Assembly: GCF_003731765.1 (NCBI RefSeq)
Contig: NZ_MOAL01000006.1
Coordinates: 564,563-628,562 of the forward strand
Length of the DNA stretch: 64,000 bases
Direction of reading: 5' to 3'
DNA from: Pseudomonas chlororaphis
Lineage (GTDB): Bacteria > Pseudomonadota > Gammaproteobacteria > Pseudomonadales > Pseudomonadaceae
Shown: positions 25,824 to 34,764 of the stretch, piece after piece
How the letters are laid out: every line of letters starts with the position of its first letter
Numbering within the stretch: position 1 is the stretch's first letter
Position numbers and translations under genes: made by a program
The notes under the pieces: model-generated
The model's input: the letters and a program-made list of their open reading frames with translations, nothing else
Told to the model about the DNA's origin: nothing
The model's database searches: none

Positions 25824-26369
25824 ATGAACGACTTTGATTTTGCTCAATTGCAGGCCGACCTTGAGGTCGCGGCACGGGTGGCCCTGGCGCAGATCGCCAG
25901 TGAGCACCCTGACGAAACCCTCTGCAGCTTTGCCCTGTACAGCGACGGTGACGCGATGACCGCCTGCGTCGCCATCAACACCTTGAGCCACCTGCAGCGC
26001 CACCAGGCGGAAAACCCCGACGACCAGGCGTACTACAAGTTTTCTCCGGCGGAATGGCACTTCGAGGGCGAGGGCGCCGATCACGAGATCGAGCAGATCT
26101 GCACGCGGTTGCGGGAGCGGGTACTGGCCACCGAAGACGACCCCGATTTTGATGCGTTCCGCGAGCGCGTGTACCAGACCTGTGTCCAGGTCCTGGACAA
26201 CCTGCGCAACCAGGGCGTGTTCGCCCCTTGGGGCGATGACTTCCTGCTGGTGTTTGCGGTGTCCGACAGTGACCCGGAACCGGCGGAGGAACTGGCGATT
26301 ATCACTCGCCTGAACTCGACCGCCACGGTGGACGAATTCAAGGCGTGGCTGGCGACCTGGCGCGAGTAA
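25824..26369 (+). CDS. DUF4303-family protein
   Basis: 181 residues, acidic, soluble. The layout SFALYSDGDAMTACVAINT near the N-terminus, then YYKFSPAEWHFEGEGAD and a helical second half ending in TVDEFKAWLATW is that of DUF4303. Members of this family occur as immunity-type proteins beside polymorphic toxins and also as lone genes. No toxin lies within several kb here, so a role in self-protection is only possible. A GGGAG lies about 11 bases before ATG 25824. It is convergent with the GAF kinase gene. Confidence 0.7.
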   Translation: MNDFDFAQLQADLEVAARVALAQIASEHPDETLCSFALYSDGDAMTACVAINTLSHLQRHQAENPDDQAYYKFSPAEWHFEGEGADHEIEQICTRLRERVLATEDDPDFDAFRERVYQTCVQVLDNLRNQGVFAPWGDDFLLVFAVSDSDPEPAEELAIITRLNSTATVDEFKAWLATWRE

Positions 26370-26390
26370 GCGCTGCATGCACCGGCGTGA

Positions 26391-27578
26391 TCAAGGTTGG
26401 GTGGCGGGCAGCCGGGCAATGAAGCAGGTGCCGCTTTGCTCCGTCGACGTCACGCTCAAGGTGCCGTTGTGCGCCACGGCGATTTGCGCAGCGATGTACA
26501 GGCCCAGCCCCAGGCCTTCGCCTTGCTGGCCCGCTTCCGAACGGGTGAAGGGTTCGAACAGGCACGCCAGCAAAGACGGTGGGATCGGCGGGCCCTGGTT
26601 GGTGACAGAGAGGGTCAACAGGCCGTCTTCGATCAGTGCCCTGACCTGGATCGGCGTGTCTCGCGAGCCGTGGGTGACCGCGTTGCTCAGCAGGTTGGAG
26701 AACAACTGACTGACCCGCAGCACGTCGCAATACAGGCCTGCAGGCACGTCCAGCAGGGCGTCTATCCGGGTGCTGGGGTTCGAGGCGCTGATTTCATCCA
26801 GGCTCAGTTGCAGGCTGGCTTGCAGGTCATTCACCAGGCTGGGTTGACTCGGAATACCGCTGCCCATCCGGCCCCGGGCAAAGTCCAGGATGTTTTCGAT
26901 CAAGGCACCCATGCGCGCGGAGCTTTTGCGGATGGCCGAAATCAGGTTCAACGAGCGCTTGTCGGCGGCTTTGCTTTCCAGCAGGTCGGTGCTCATGCGA
27001 ATGGCGCTGAGGGGCGTTCGCAGGTCGTGCCCCAGGACCGCGACAAACTGCTCGCGAAGCTTGCCCAGTTTGTGCGCCTCTGCCAACGCCACCTGGGTGT
27101 CTTCCAGGGTGTTCTGGCTGTCCAGGTTCATGGCGATCAGTTGGGCGAACAGGGTCAGGGTCTGGGTGATGGTCGCGTCTTGAAGCTCGGCCGGCAGCGA
27201 ATCAATGGCGCACAGGGTGCCGAAAAAGGCCCCGTCGGCCCTGATGATCGGAATCGAGATATAGCTTTCGAGCCCGTAGGTCCTGGGGGTGTGATGCAGC
27301 GAGAACACCGGGTGCGCACTGGCCTGGCCGAAAATCACCGGTTGCCGGTGCTGGCGGATTTCATGGCAAATGGTCGATTCCAGCACCAGTTCGCCACCGG
27401 GTTTCAAGCCGAAGTCGATGGAGTCGTCCACTGCACAGGCCACCCATTTCTGCTCGGTGACCCGCGCCACGGCGGCAAAACGCATGCCCGTGATGTTTTT
27501 GACCAGGCTGAGGATCACTGGCACAGCATCGATGCGCTGGACCGCGTCCACGTCTAAAGCAATTTCTGAATGGGGCAT
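26391..27578 (-). CDS. GAF-domain sensor histidine kinase
   Basis: 395 residues from ATG 27578. A GAF domain is at about 20-165 (ITGMRFAAVARVTEQKWVACAV, then YISIPIIRADGAFFGTLCAID), with no membrane helix, so it is cytoplasmic. HisKA carries phospho-accepting His in FVAVLGHDLRTPLSAIR, and HATPase shows the N-box FSNLLSNAVTHG and G-box GEGLGLGLYIAAQIAV. There is no receiver domain and no adjacent response regulator, so it is an orphan kinase. The GAF-HK arrangement resembles Pseudomonas bacteriophytochrome-like or light/redox-responsive kinases, but no chromophore Cys motif is obvious. It is convergent with DUF4303, and about 280 bases upstream hold no gene. Confidence 0.88.
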   Translation of the reverse strand: MPHSEIALDVDAVQRIDAVPVILSLVKNITGMRFAAVARVTEQKWVACAVDDSIDFGLKPGGELVLESTICHEIRQHRQPVIFGQASAHPVFSLHHTPRTYGLESYISIPIIRADGAFFGTLCAIDSLPAELQDATITQTLTLFAQLIAMNLDSQNTLEDTQVALAEAHKLGKLREQFVAVLGHDLRTPLSAIRMSTDLLESKAADKRSLNLISAIRKSSARMGALIENILDFARGRMGSGIPSQPSLVNDLQASLQLSLDEISASNPSTRIDALLDVPAGLYCDVLRVSQLFSNLLSNAVTHGSRDTPIQVRALIEDGLLTLSVTNQGPPIPPSLLACLFEPFTRSEAGQQGEGLGLGLYIAAQIAVAHNGTLSVTSTEQSGTCFIARLPATQP

Positions 27579-27782
27579 CGGCGTGACTTCAAACCTTGGC
27601 AAAGGGTGGGACGCTGGCGACGCTCTCCTGCTTAGAGGGGCTGCCGCCAGCCTGCATATGGACGGGAGTTTAGTGGCGAATTAAGACAGGGTCCGACATT
27701 TTAATCGGCTGCAACATGCCATGTGGGGCGGGAGACGTGCACCTGTTTTTCGCGGCCAAGCGGCGTGGCGACCGCAAAACGA

Positions 27783-27808
27783 ACACGCCACTCGGCTGAG
27801 TGGCGTGT
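27783..27808 (-). terminator. Rho-independent terminator after the OprD porin gene
   Basis: An 11-bp stem (CACGCCACTC and its complement, plus an A-T pair) with a GGCT loop. On the minus strand it is followed by TTCGTTTTGCGG. It lies 47 bases beyond the porin stop at 27856. Confidence 0.75.
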
Positions 27809-27855
27809 GAATTACGTGGCGGCAATGCCCGCGCCGGGCGTGCCGATGCCGGGGT

Positions 27856-29085
27856 TCAGAACAACGAAAAGGCGTAGCTGGCGATCAGGCGGTTTTCATC
27901 GATGTCGCGGCCATCATCGCTGCGGTAGGTGGCGTTGCGCAGGCGGATGGACAAACCCTTGAGCCGGTCTTGAAAGGCGTAGCTGACGTCGATGTCGCGC
28001 TCCCATTCCTTTTCTGCACCGGGTTTGTCCAGGCCGGAACCGCGGATGTAGGCGGTGAAGAAGCTCAGCCCGGGAATGCCCAAAGCCGCGAAGTTGTAGC
28101 CGTAGCGCAGTTGCCAGCTGCGTTCGCCGGCGCTGCCGAAGTCATGGTATTGCACATAGTTGGGCAGGTAGGGGTTGTTGATGTAGGGAAAACCGGTGGC
28201 GCCCTGCATGACTTGATAGGTGGCCAGCAGGCTGTGGCCGCTGTCCAGGTTGTAGCCCAGGGCGGCGGAGTAGGCGCGGTTGTCGACCTCGCCGGCCTTT
28301 GCGGCGCCGATCTCGCGACTGGAAAACGCCCGCACATCGGTGGTGATTTTGCCGCTGCCCAGGCGCGTGGCGTGAACCAGGCCGAAGAATTGCTGGCGGT
28401 ACACGTCATCCAGTGCACCGTAGTAGTAGCTGGCGCTCAGGGTCGGCGTGAGCTGATAGCTGCCGCCCCCATAACGAAAGTGCTCGCCGATGCCGGTGGC
28501 GCGATAACGCCCGTCCTTGGTTGCGATGGCGATGTCCCGTTGGTCGGTGGAGTCCGGGGTGACCGTCTTATCAAACTGGGCGAGGTTCAGCGTCAGGTGT
28601 TCGATGTCGCCGGAACTGAGCTGGGTGCCCTGGAAGGTCTGGGGAAACAGGCGGCTGCCGTTGAATTGCAGCACCGGCACCTTGGGCAGTGCAATGCCAT
28701 AGCTGAGGGTGGTTTTCGACAGCCTGGCCTTGGCCGCCAACCCGCCCTTGGCGTACTCGCCAGCCGCCTCGCCGGACACACGCCGGGGCAGCAGGCCACT
28801 GCCGGTGCGGTCGGGGCTGGAGTCCAGCTGGAAGCCGGCATAGCCCAGGGCATCGATGCCAAACCCCAGGGTGCCCTGGGTAAACCCCGATTCGTAGTTG
28901 AGCAGGAAGCCTTGGGCCCATTCGTCTCGCTTGGAAACGCCGGCGCCGTCTCGAAAGTCGCCGTTGTAGTAGAAATTGCGGGCTTCCAGGCTGGCCTTGC
29001 CGTCTTCGATAAAACCTTGGGCCAGCGCGCCCAGGCTGCAGCAGACGCCGGGTACGAACAGGGCGATAGACAGGGTACGGTTCAT
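27856..29085 (-). CDS. OprD-family outer-membrane porin
   Basis: 409 residues. The signal peptide is MNRTLSIALFVPGVCCSLGALA, and the mature protein starts QGFIEDGKASLEARNFYYNGDFRDG, the characteristic OprD opening. Alternating beta strands follow, with the barrel end RNATYRSDDGRDIDENRLIASYAFSLF and a terminal Phe. OprD porins are 18-stranded and substrate-selective for amino acids, dicarboxylates or aromatic acids. It lies 86 bases downstream of dctA on the same strand and near two lactonase-like hydrolases, so a carboxylate such as an aromatic breakdown product is a reasonable substrate guess. AGGAA lies 8 bases before ATG 29085. Confidence 0.92.
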   Translation of the reverse strand: MNRTLSIALFVPGVCCSLGALAQGFIEDGKASLEARNFYYNGDFRDGAGVSKRDEWAQGFLLNYESGFTQGTLGFGIDALGYAGFQLDSSPDRTGSGLLPRRVSGEAAGEYAKGGLAAKARLSKTTLSYGIALPKVPVLQFNGSRLFPQTFQGTQLSSGDIEHLTLNLAQFDKTVTPDSTDQRDIAIATKDGRYRATGIGEHFRYGGGSYQLTPTLSASYYYGALDDVYRQQFFGLVHATRLGSGKITTDVRAFSSREIGAAKAGEVDNRAYSAALGYNLDSGHSLLATYQVMQGATGFPYINNPYLPNYVQYHDFGSAGERSWQLRYGYNFAALGIPGLSFFTAYIRGSGLDKPGAEKEWERDIDVSYAFQDRLKGLSIRLRNATYRSDDGRDIDENRLIASYAFSLF

Positions 29086-29171
29086 TTTTATTATGTTCCT
29101 GGCACGACGAGGCGCTGTTCGGTACAGGACCGAACAGGCACTCGATTAACGGGAAGTGAGGGGGGAGGGGG

Positions 29172-30485
29172 TTAAGCCTTGTTGCCCAACTCTTGGGCGA
29201 GTTTTTCGCGGTCCAGCTCTTTTTCCCAGGCGGAGACCACCAGGGTGGCGACCCCGTTGCCCACCAAGTTGGTCATGGCCAGCCCGGTGCCCATGAAACG
29301 GTGGATGCCGAGGATCAGCACCATGCCCGCGACGGGCACGATCGGCACCACCATCAGGGTGCTGGTCAGCATCACGAAGGCCGCGCCGGACACGCCACTG
29401 GCGCCCTTGGACGTCAGCATCGCCACGACCACCAGGGTCAATTGCTGGGACAGGCTGAGGTCGATGTTCAACGCCTGGGCAATGAACAGCACGGCCATGG
29501 TCAGGTAGATGTTGGTGCCGTCCAGGTTGAACGAGTAACCGGTAGGGATCACCAGGCCCACCACCGGTTTGGAGCAGCCCAGGCGCTCCATTTTGTCCAT
29601 GATTTGCGGCAGCACCACTTCAGAGGAACTGGTGCCGAGTACCACCAGCAATTCCTCTTTGATGTAGCCGAGGAAGCGCAGGATGCTGAAGCCACAGAGC
29701 CGGGCGACCCCGCCGAGCACCACCACCACAAAGAACACGCAGAGCAGGTAGAAGCTGCCGATCAGCTTGAGCAGGGGCAGCAGCGACTCCACACCGTAGG
29801 TGCCGACGGTGAACGCGATGGCGCCAAAGGCACCCACGGCCGAGAGTTTGGCGATGATGTGGACGATGCGAAAGAACACCCCCGACAGGCCTTCGATGAT
29901 CTCGTACACCGGCTTGCCTTTCTCGCCCATGGCCGACAGCGCGCAGCCAAACAACACCGAGACCAGCAGGATGCACAGCACATTCCCCTCGGCGAAGGCC
30001 TGGGTGAAGGTACTGGGGATGATGCCCATGAGGAAGTCGACCATGTGCAGGTGCTGGGCTTTTTCCGCGAACCCGGTCACGGCCCTGGCATCCAGGGTGT
30101 TGACGTCGACATTGAAGCCGCCGCCGGGGTTGAACAGGTGGCCGCCGATCAGGCCGATCAGCAGCGAGACCGTGGAGATGATTTCGAAATACAGCAGGGC
30201 CTTGCCGCCGACCCGGCCGACCTTTTTCAGGTCCCGCATGCCGGCGATGCCGGTCACCACCGTACAAAAAACCACGGGGCCGATGATCATTTTGATCAAC
30301 TTGATAAACGCGTCGCCCAGGGGCTTGAGGTCCGCCGCGAAGTCCGGCCAGAAGTGGCCTACCAGCACCCCGACGATGATCCCCAGCAGGACTTGGAAAT
30401 ACATCGCGCGGTAGAAGGGTTGCTTGGTTTTGGTGTTGGGCCGGGGCGGGGCTCCGACCTGATCAGTCACAGGGATAGGGTTCAT
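29172..30485 (-). CDS. dctA: C4-dicarboxylate/cation symporter, DctA-like
   Basis: 437 residues; DAACS (glutamate/aspartate/C4-dicarboxylate:cation symporter) family. Landmarks: KMIIGPVVFCTVVTGIA, hairpin HP1 with TSSSEVVLPQ, and TGYSFNLDGTNIYLTMAVLF in TM7, then the KGASGVSGAAFVML HP2. About eight transmembrane helices are expected. The N-terminus carries about 25 extra residues before the usual FYRAMYFQVLLG start, so a start at an internal codon is possible. Pseudomonas genomes have a main dctA elsewhere; this one, beside OprD and amidohydrolases, may be a specialised paralogue. It is followed by the OprD gene. Confidence 0.85.
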   Translation of the reverse strand: MNPIPVTDQVGAPPRPNTKTKQPFYRAMYFQVLLGIIVGVLVGHFWPDFAADLKPLGDAFIKLIKMIIGPVVFCTVVTGIAGMRDLKKVGRVGGKALLYFEIISTVSLLIGLIGGHLFNPGGGFNVDVNTLDARAVTGFAEKAQHLHMVDFLMGIIPSTFTQAFAEGNVLCILLVSVLFGCALSAMGEKGKPVYEIIEGLSGVFFRIVHIIAKLSAVGAFGAIAFTVGTYGVESLLPLLKLIGSFYLLCVFFVVVVLGGVARLCGFSILRFLGYIKEELLVVLGTSSSEVVLPQIMDKMERLGCSKPVVGLVIPTGYSFNLDGTNIYLTMAVLFIAQALNIDLSLSQQLTLVVVAMLTSKGASGVSGAAFVMLTSTLMVVPIVPVAGMVLILGIHRFMGTGLAMTNLVGNGVATLVVSAWEKELDREKLAQELGNKA

Positions 30486-30538
30486 TAGCGTTACTCACTG
30501 CCATCTTATTGTTGGAGGTGTGGCAAAGGGTCGTGCGG

Positions 30539-31402
30539 TCAGCGGCCGTACAGTTTCAGCGGGTTGTCCACCAGGAGCTTGTGACGCAGGGCCGGGTCGC
30601 TGCAGAAGTCCAGCATCAGGTCCACCAGGCCACCGTCGTTGGGCATGTCCTGAGTGATATTCGGGTGTGGCCAGTCGGTGCCCCAGAGCACCCGGTCCGG
30701 TGCGGCCTGGATCAGGCGTTCGGCGAAGGGGATGGCGTCGGCGAAGGGCCGACGACCCACCGACACGCGCTCGGCGCCGCAGACCTTGACCCAGGCCAGT
30801 GGATTTTCCATCAGGTCGAGCAGGGCCAGGAAGGACGATTGTTCAAGGCCGTCCTGTGCCTTGATCCGCCCCATGTGGTCGATGATGAACGGTACGGGGA
30901 TGCGTTCCAGGCGCTCGACGTGGGTCAGGATGTCTTGCGCGTCCAGGTGCAGCACCAGGTGCCAGCCCAGCGGGGCCAGCCGCTCCACGGTGCGGTCGAA
31001 GACCTCCAGGTCGGGGGCGCCACCCAGGTGCGCGACAAAGTTGAAACGCACCCCGCGTACCCCGCCGGCGTGCATCTTGGCCAGTTGGGCGTCGGTTTCG
31101 CTGCCATCGACGATGGCCACGCCGCGGTAGCGTCCGGCGCTGCGGGCAATGGCGTCGAGCATTGCGCGGTTGTCGCTGCCATGGCAGCTGGCCTGGACGA
31201 TCACGGCCCGGCTGATGCCCAGATGATCGTGCAGCGCCCGCAGGGTTTCATAAGGGGCGTCGGGCGGGGTGTAGCTGCGGTCGGCCGCATAGGGGAACTG
31301 CGCGGCGGGGCCGAACACGTGGCAGTGGGCATCCCAGGCACCCGCAGGCAGGGCGTGGGTGGGCGTGCTGGGGTTGGGGTCCGGAGCCAGGCAAGTTTTC
31401 AT
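30539..31402 (-). CDS. Pyrone-dicarboxylate-lactonase-like amidohydrolase
   Basis: 287 residues from ATG 31402, with AAGGGA 7 bases upstream; an open extension to 31471 precedes it. Amidohydrolase-2 TIM barrel with the metal/substrate motifs GAWDAHCHVFG (HxH), FNFVAHLGG, FIIDHMGRIKAQDG and LWGTDWPHP (Asp-His). The DxHxH and GTDWPHPN motifs resemble LigI (2-pyrone-4,6-dicarboxylate lactonase) and related dicarboxylate hydrolases. A close paralogue lies at 34765-35619. It is 53 bases upstream of dctA on the same strand, which supports a lactone or dicarboxylate substrate. It is divergently arranged with respect to the MFS carrier further right. Confidence 0.82.
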   Translation of the reverse strand: MKTCLAPDPNPSTPTHALPAGAWDAHCHVFGPAAQFPYAADRSYTPPDAPYETLRALHDHLGISRAVIVQASCHGSDNRAMLDAIARSAGRYRGVAIVDGSETDAQLAKMHAGGVRGVRFNFVAHLGGAPDLEVFDRTVERLAPLGWHLVLHLDAQDILTHVERLERIPVPFIIDHMGRIKAQDGLEQSSFLALLDLMENPLAWVKVCGAERVSVGRRPFADAIPFAERLIQAAPDRVLWGTDWPHPNITQDMPNDGGLVDLMLDFCSDPALRHKLLVDNPLKLYGR

Positions 31403-31516
31403 CAGGTATCCCTTATTGGTCTGTGTTTGAAAGCGATGGCTGATGGTCAGGGTTGCCAGCGTGTCGAACAACAGAGCCTGGGTTCTAGCAGTTATGCGGT
31501 TTTTGCATGCCTGTTG

Positions 31517-32401
31517 TCACGGTATGCAGATTTCGCGAACCACCGCCAAGGTTTTCTCGGCCAGGCGGGTCAGCGGTCGCTGCTTGGAGGTGGCAATGAA
31601 CAGGTGGGTGGGGATGGCCGGTTCGACAATCTGCGCGGCTTTCAAGCCGTCGGGCAGGCTGTCGCTGCCGGCCAGGGCCGAGCGGAACAGCACGCCGTAG
31701 CCCATGTTCAATTTGATCAACTCCAGCAGCGACGGAATGCTGTCGATTTCCAGGCACACGTCCAGCGCCAAGTCATGGCGCGAGGCCTGGGTCTCGATCA
31801 AGCGCCGCAGGGAATGGGGTTCGCTGGGAATGATCAGGGGATAGCGCCCGAGGTCGGCCATGGGCACGGTGTGCGGCAGGTCCGAAGCGCTGGCGCCGAT
31901 CAGCATCAGGGGTTCGGAGTGGAGGTGCTCGTAGTGCAGTTGTGCGCTGAGAGCCGGGTTGAACAGCAGGGCGAAATCCAGGCGGCCGAGCAACAGCCAT
32001 TCGCGCATCGAGTGGCTTAAACCTTCCTTGATGCCCAGGGAGCAACCGGGAAACTGCTCACGAAAGGCGGACACCAGGGCCAGGGTGTGGCAGCGGGAAA
32101 TGCTCGGTGGCAGGCCGATCACCACTTTGCCGGACAAGGTGTCGCGCTGCTCGCGCAACTCTTCGCGAGCCACTTGCACCTGCCGCAAGATCCCTTTCCC
32201 GTGGTCGAACAGGCGCTGGCCCGACGCCGTCAGCAACACCCCTCGGCCATTGCGCAGCAGCAGGTGTTCTTGCAGTTCGACTTCCAGTTGCCTGACCTGG
32301 CGGCTGACCACCGATTGGGAAATGTTCAACACGGCAGCGGCCTTGGTGAAGCTGCCGAATTCGGCGACCCGTACGAAGCATTCGAGTTGTTTTAAGTCCA
32401 T
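31517..32401 (-). CDS. LysR-family regulator
   Basis: 294 residues from ATG 32401; the open frame continues upstream to 32575, but MDLKQLECFVRVAEFGSFTKAA is the standard LysR start and the longer form has an atypical Lys-rich leader. The HTH is at residues 1-60 with VLNISQSVVSRQVRQLEVEL. The effector-domain opening LSGKVVIGLPPSISR resembles the CbbR/GltC-like subgroup. It lies just left of the divergent GntR gene and 115 bases upstream of the lactonase-like gene on the same strand, so it is a candidate regulator of lactonase/dctA/oprD. Confidence 0.88.
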   Translation of the reverse strand: MDLKQLECFVRVAEFGSFTKAAAVLNISQSVVSRQVRQLEVELQEHLLLRNGRGVLLTASGQRLFDHGKGILRQVQVAREELREQRDTLSGKVVIGLPPSISRCHTLALVSAFREQFPGCSLGIKEGLSHSMREWLLLGRLDFALLFNPALSAQLHYEHLHSEPLMLIGASASDLPHTVPMADLGRYPLIIPSEPHSLRRLIETQASRHDLALDVCLEIDSIPSLLELIKLNMGYGVLFRSALAGSDSLPDGLKAAQIVEPAIPTHLFIATSKQRPLTRLAEKTLAVVREICIP

Positions 32402-32557
32402 GAGCCGCTCGCGAGGGAAAAAAGTCATGGTACTGGTTTTTTTCTTCGTCGCTTTCGCCGGCGACACAGCCACACGCGGCCACCATTCGTCAGCAAGGCC
32501 CCTTGACCCTGCTTGACAGCCAGGCGCGCGAGGCAAATACTCGCCACAAAATTCATA

Positions 32558-32570
32558 TAGATGACTAGAT
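32558..32570. promoter_or_regulatory. Candidate operator with repeated TAGAT
   Basis: TAGAT at 32558-32562 and again at 32566-32570, separated by GAC, in a short A/T-rich patch in an otherwise GC-rich 188-base divergent region between LysR and GntR starts. It sits 20 bases before the GntR ATG, a usual place for GntR/UTRA autoregulation. This is inferred from position only. Confidence 0.35.
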
Positions 32571-32589
32571 AACAAGGTGCATAAAGTCG

Positions 32590-33321
32590 ATGAATTCCCT
32601 CTCCAGTGATGTTCGCCTGCCCCTTTACCAACGCCTGCGTGACCACTTGGCCCAGCAGATCGCCAACAACCGCTGGCGCCCGGGAGAGGCCATCCCCACC
32701 GAGGCCGCGCTGTCGGCGGAATACCAGCTGTCCACGGGCACCGTGCGCAAGGCCGTCGATGCGCTGGTCAGTGAGGGCATCCTGGAGCGCCAGCAAGGTC
32801 GCGGGACCTTTATTCGCCGGCCTCAGTTTCAGTCGTCGCTGTTCCGGTTTTTCCGCTTTCAAACTGCGGCGGGCGAACGCCAGGTGCCCGAGAGCCGGAT
32901 TTTGTCGATCGAGCCGGTGACGGCGCCGTCGGCGGTGGCCCAGGCGTTGGGACTGCCCCTGGAGGCGCCGGTGATTCGTATCGTGCGGGTGCGTCTGCTG
33001 GAGGTTCAGCCGGTGCTCGCGGAAGAAATCTGGCTGCCGCGCAGCCGCTTTCAAGCGTTGCTGGAGATCGACCTGAATCGCCAGGGGCCGTTGCTCTATC
33101 CGATCTACGAAGAGGTCTGCGGCCAGGTGGTGGCCTATGCCGAAGAAACCCTGACCGCCGAATCGGTGAATCACCTGCATGCGCGGTTGCTGCAGGTGCC
33201 GGTCAACAGCCCGGTGGTGGTGATCGAGCGGTTGGCCCGTGACTACGCCGGTACGCCGTTGGAGTGGCGCCGTTCACGCGGGCATGCCGAGCATTTCCGC
33301 TACAGCGTGGACATTCGCTAA
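32590..33321 (+). CDS. GntR/HutC-family (UTRA) regulator
   Basis: 243 residues. The GntR winged helix is at 10-75 (PLYQRLRDHLAQQIANNRWRPG, LPTEAALSAEYQLSTGTVRKAVDAL type) and the UTRA ligand domain at about 90-235 (SRILSIEPVTAP, EEIWLPRSRFQALL, SVNHLHARLLQVP). HutC-type regulators bind small acids or amine derivatives. A strong terminator follows 25 bases after the stop, so it is transcribed alone, upstream of the MFS carrier. It is a candidate repressor of the carrier or of the neighbouring hydrolases. AAGG lies about 11 bases before ATG 32590. Confidence 0.9.
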   Translation: MNSLSSDVRLPLYQRLRDHLAQQIANNRWRPGEAIPTEAALSAEYQLSTGTVRKAVDALVSEGILERQQGRGTFIRRPQFQSSLFRFFRFQTAAGERQVPESRILSIEPVTAPSAVAQALGLPLEAPVIRIVRVRLLEVQPVLAEEIWLPRSRFQALLEIDLNRQGPLLYPIYEEVCGQVVAYAEETLTAESVNHLHARLLQVPVNSPVVVIERLARDYAGTPLEWRRSRGHAEHFRYSVDIR

Positions 33322-33345
33322 CCCGTGCCCGGCTAGCGGCTCTCT

Positions 33346-33373
33346 CAGCGGCGAATCGTTCGCCGCTGTTTTT
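33346..33373 (+). terminator. Rho-independent terminator after the GntR gene
   Basis: Perfect 10-bp stem (33346-33355 with 33359-33368), TCG loop, then five T. It isolates the GntR gene from the MFS gene that begins at 33456, so the carrier must use its own promoter. Confidence 0.9.
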
Positions 33374-33455
33374 ATCGTGTTGTTTCCCTGACTGGCCCTG
33401 CAGCGGTGCGGTTCGCTCTCGGCTGCCTCTCGTTTCACTTATAAGGATAAGAACC

Positions 33456-34745
33456 ATGTTCAGTTGGTATCGCCAAGTCACTCCTCGGGAGCGCAAAACG
33501 TTTTGGGCCTGCTTCGGCGGATGGTCGCTCGATGCATTGGAAGTACAGATGTTCGGCCTGGCGATACCGGCGTTGATCGCCGCGTTCGCCTTGACCAAGG
33601 GCGATGCGGGGTTGATCAGCGGCGTCACCCTGGTCACCTCGGCCATTGGCGGCTGGGTCGGCGGAACACTGTCCGACCGCTACGGCCGGGTGCGCACGCT
33701 GCAGTGGATGATCCTGTGGTTCTCGTTCTTCACCTTCTTGTCGGCCTTCGTCACCGGCTTTCACCAACTGCTGATCGTCAAGGCGTTGCAGGGCTTCGGC
33801 ATTGGCGGGGAGTGGGCGGCCGGTGCGGTGTTGATGGCCGAAACCATCAATCCCAAGTACCGCGGCAAGGTCATGGGCACGGTCCAGAGTGCCTGGGCGG
33901 TGGGTTGGGGCCTGGCGGTCGGGATCTTTGCGCTGATCTATTCCTTCGTGCCGCAAGACATGGCCTGGCGGGTGATGTTCATCATCGGCTTGCTGCCGTC
34001 GTTCCTGATCATCTGGGTACGGCGCAACGTTGAAGAGCCCGACAGCTTCCAGCGCCTGCAAAAAGAACAGGCCATTCCACATAGCTTCTTCAAGTCCCTG
34101 AGCGGCATCTTCCGTCCGGAGCTGATTCGCGTGACCTTGTTCGGCGGCCTGCTGGGGCTGGGCGCGCATGGCGGTTACCACGCGGTGATGACCTGGTTGC
34201 CGACCTTCCTCAAGACCGAGCGCAACCTGTCGGTGCTGAACTCCGGCGGCTACCTGGCGGTCATCATCTTTGCCTTTTGGTGCGGCTGCGTGGTCAGCGG
34301 GTTCTTGATCGACCGCATTGGCCGCCGTAAGAACATCGTGTTGTTCGCGCTGTGCTGTGTGGTCACCGTGCAGTGTTATGTGTTTCTGCCGCTGAGCAAC
34401 ACCCAGATGCTGTTCCTCGGGTTCCCGCTGGGCTTCTTTGCGGCGGGTATTCCGGCGAGCCTCGGGGCGCTGTTCAACGAGCTGTACCCGGCGGATGTGC
34501 GCGGGGCCGGGGTGGGGTTCTGCTACAACTTTGGCCGTGTGCTGTCGGCGGTGTTTCCGTTCCTGGTCGGGCACATGAGCGACTCCATGTCTTTGGGTTC
34601 GGCGATTGGCATCGACGCCGGGATTGCCTACGGCGTGGCCGTGATCGCCGCGCTCTGCCTGCCGGAAACCCGTGGCCGCAGCCTGGAAGCCAGCCCCCCA
34701 CCAGCGTCGCCCAGCATCCATGGCGATGAACGCGCCGCGGCCTGA
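33456..34745 (+). CDS. MFS carrier of the aromatic-acid:H+ symporter type
   Basis: 429 residues with about 12 transmembrane helices. ATG 33456 has AAGGAT 8 bases upstream; an open extension back to 33264 is not translated by any good site. It shows the MFS loop GGTLSDRYGRVR between TM2 and TM3, the second DRIGRRKN in the TM8-9 loop, and a GFGIGGEWAAGAVLMAE segment typical of the AAHS/metabolite-H+ symporter group. The N-terminus (YRQVTPRERKTFWACFGGWSLDALEVQMFGLA) resembles PcaK-type carriers. Neighbouring lactonase-like hydrolases make an aromatic or pyrone acid a plausible substrate. Confidence 0.88.
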   Translation: MFSWYRQVTPRERKTFWACFGGWSLDALEVQMFGLAIPALIAAFALTKGDAGLISGVTLVTSAIGGWVGGTLSDRYGRVRTLQWMILWFSFFTFLSAFVTGFHQLLIVKALQGFGIGGEWAAGAVLMAETINPKYRGKVMGTVQSAWAVGWGLAVGIFALIYSFVPQDMAWRVMFIIGLLPSFLIIWVRRNVEEPDSFQRLQKEQAIPHSFFKSLSGIFRPELIRVTLFGGLLGLGAHGGYHAVMTWLPTFLKTERNLSVLNSGGYLAVIIFAFWCGCVVSGFLIDRIGRRKNIVLFALCCVVTVQCYVFLPLSNTQMLFLGFPLGFFAAGIPASLGALFNELYPADVRGAGVGFCYNFGRVLSAVFPFLVGHMSDSMSLGSAIGIDAGIAYGVAVIAALCLPETRGRSLEASPPPASPSIHGDERAAA

Positions 34746-34764
34746 TGACCTTTACTTTCGATAG

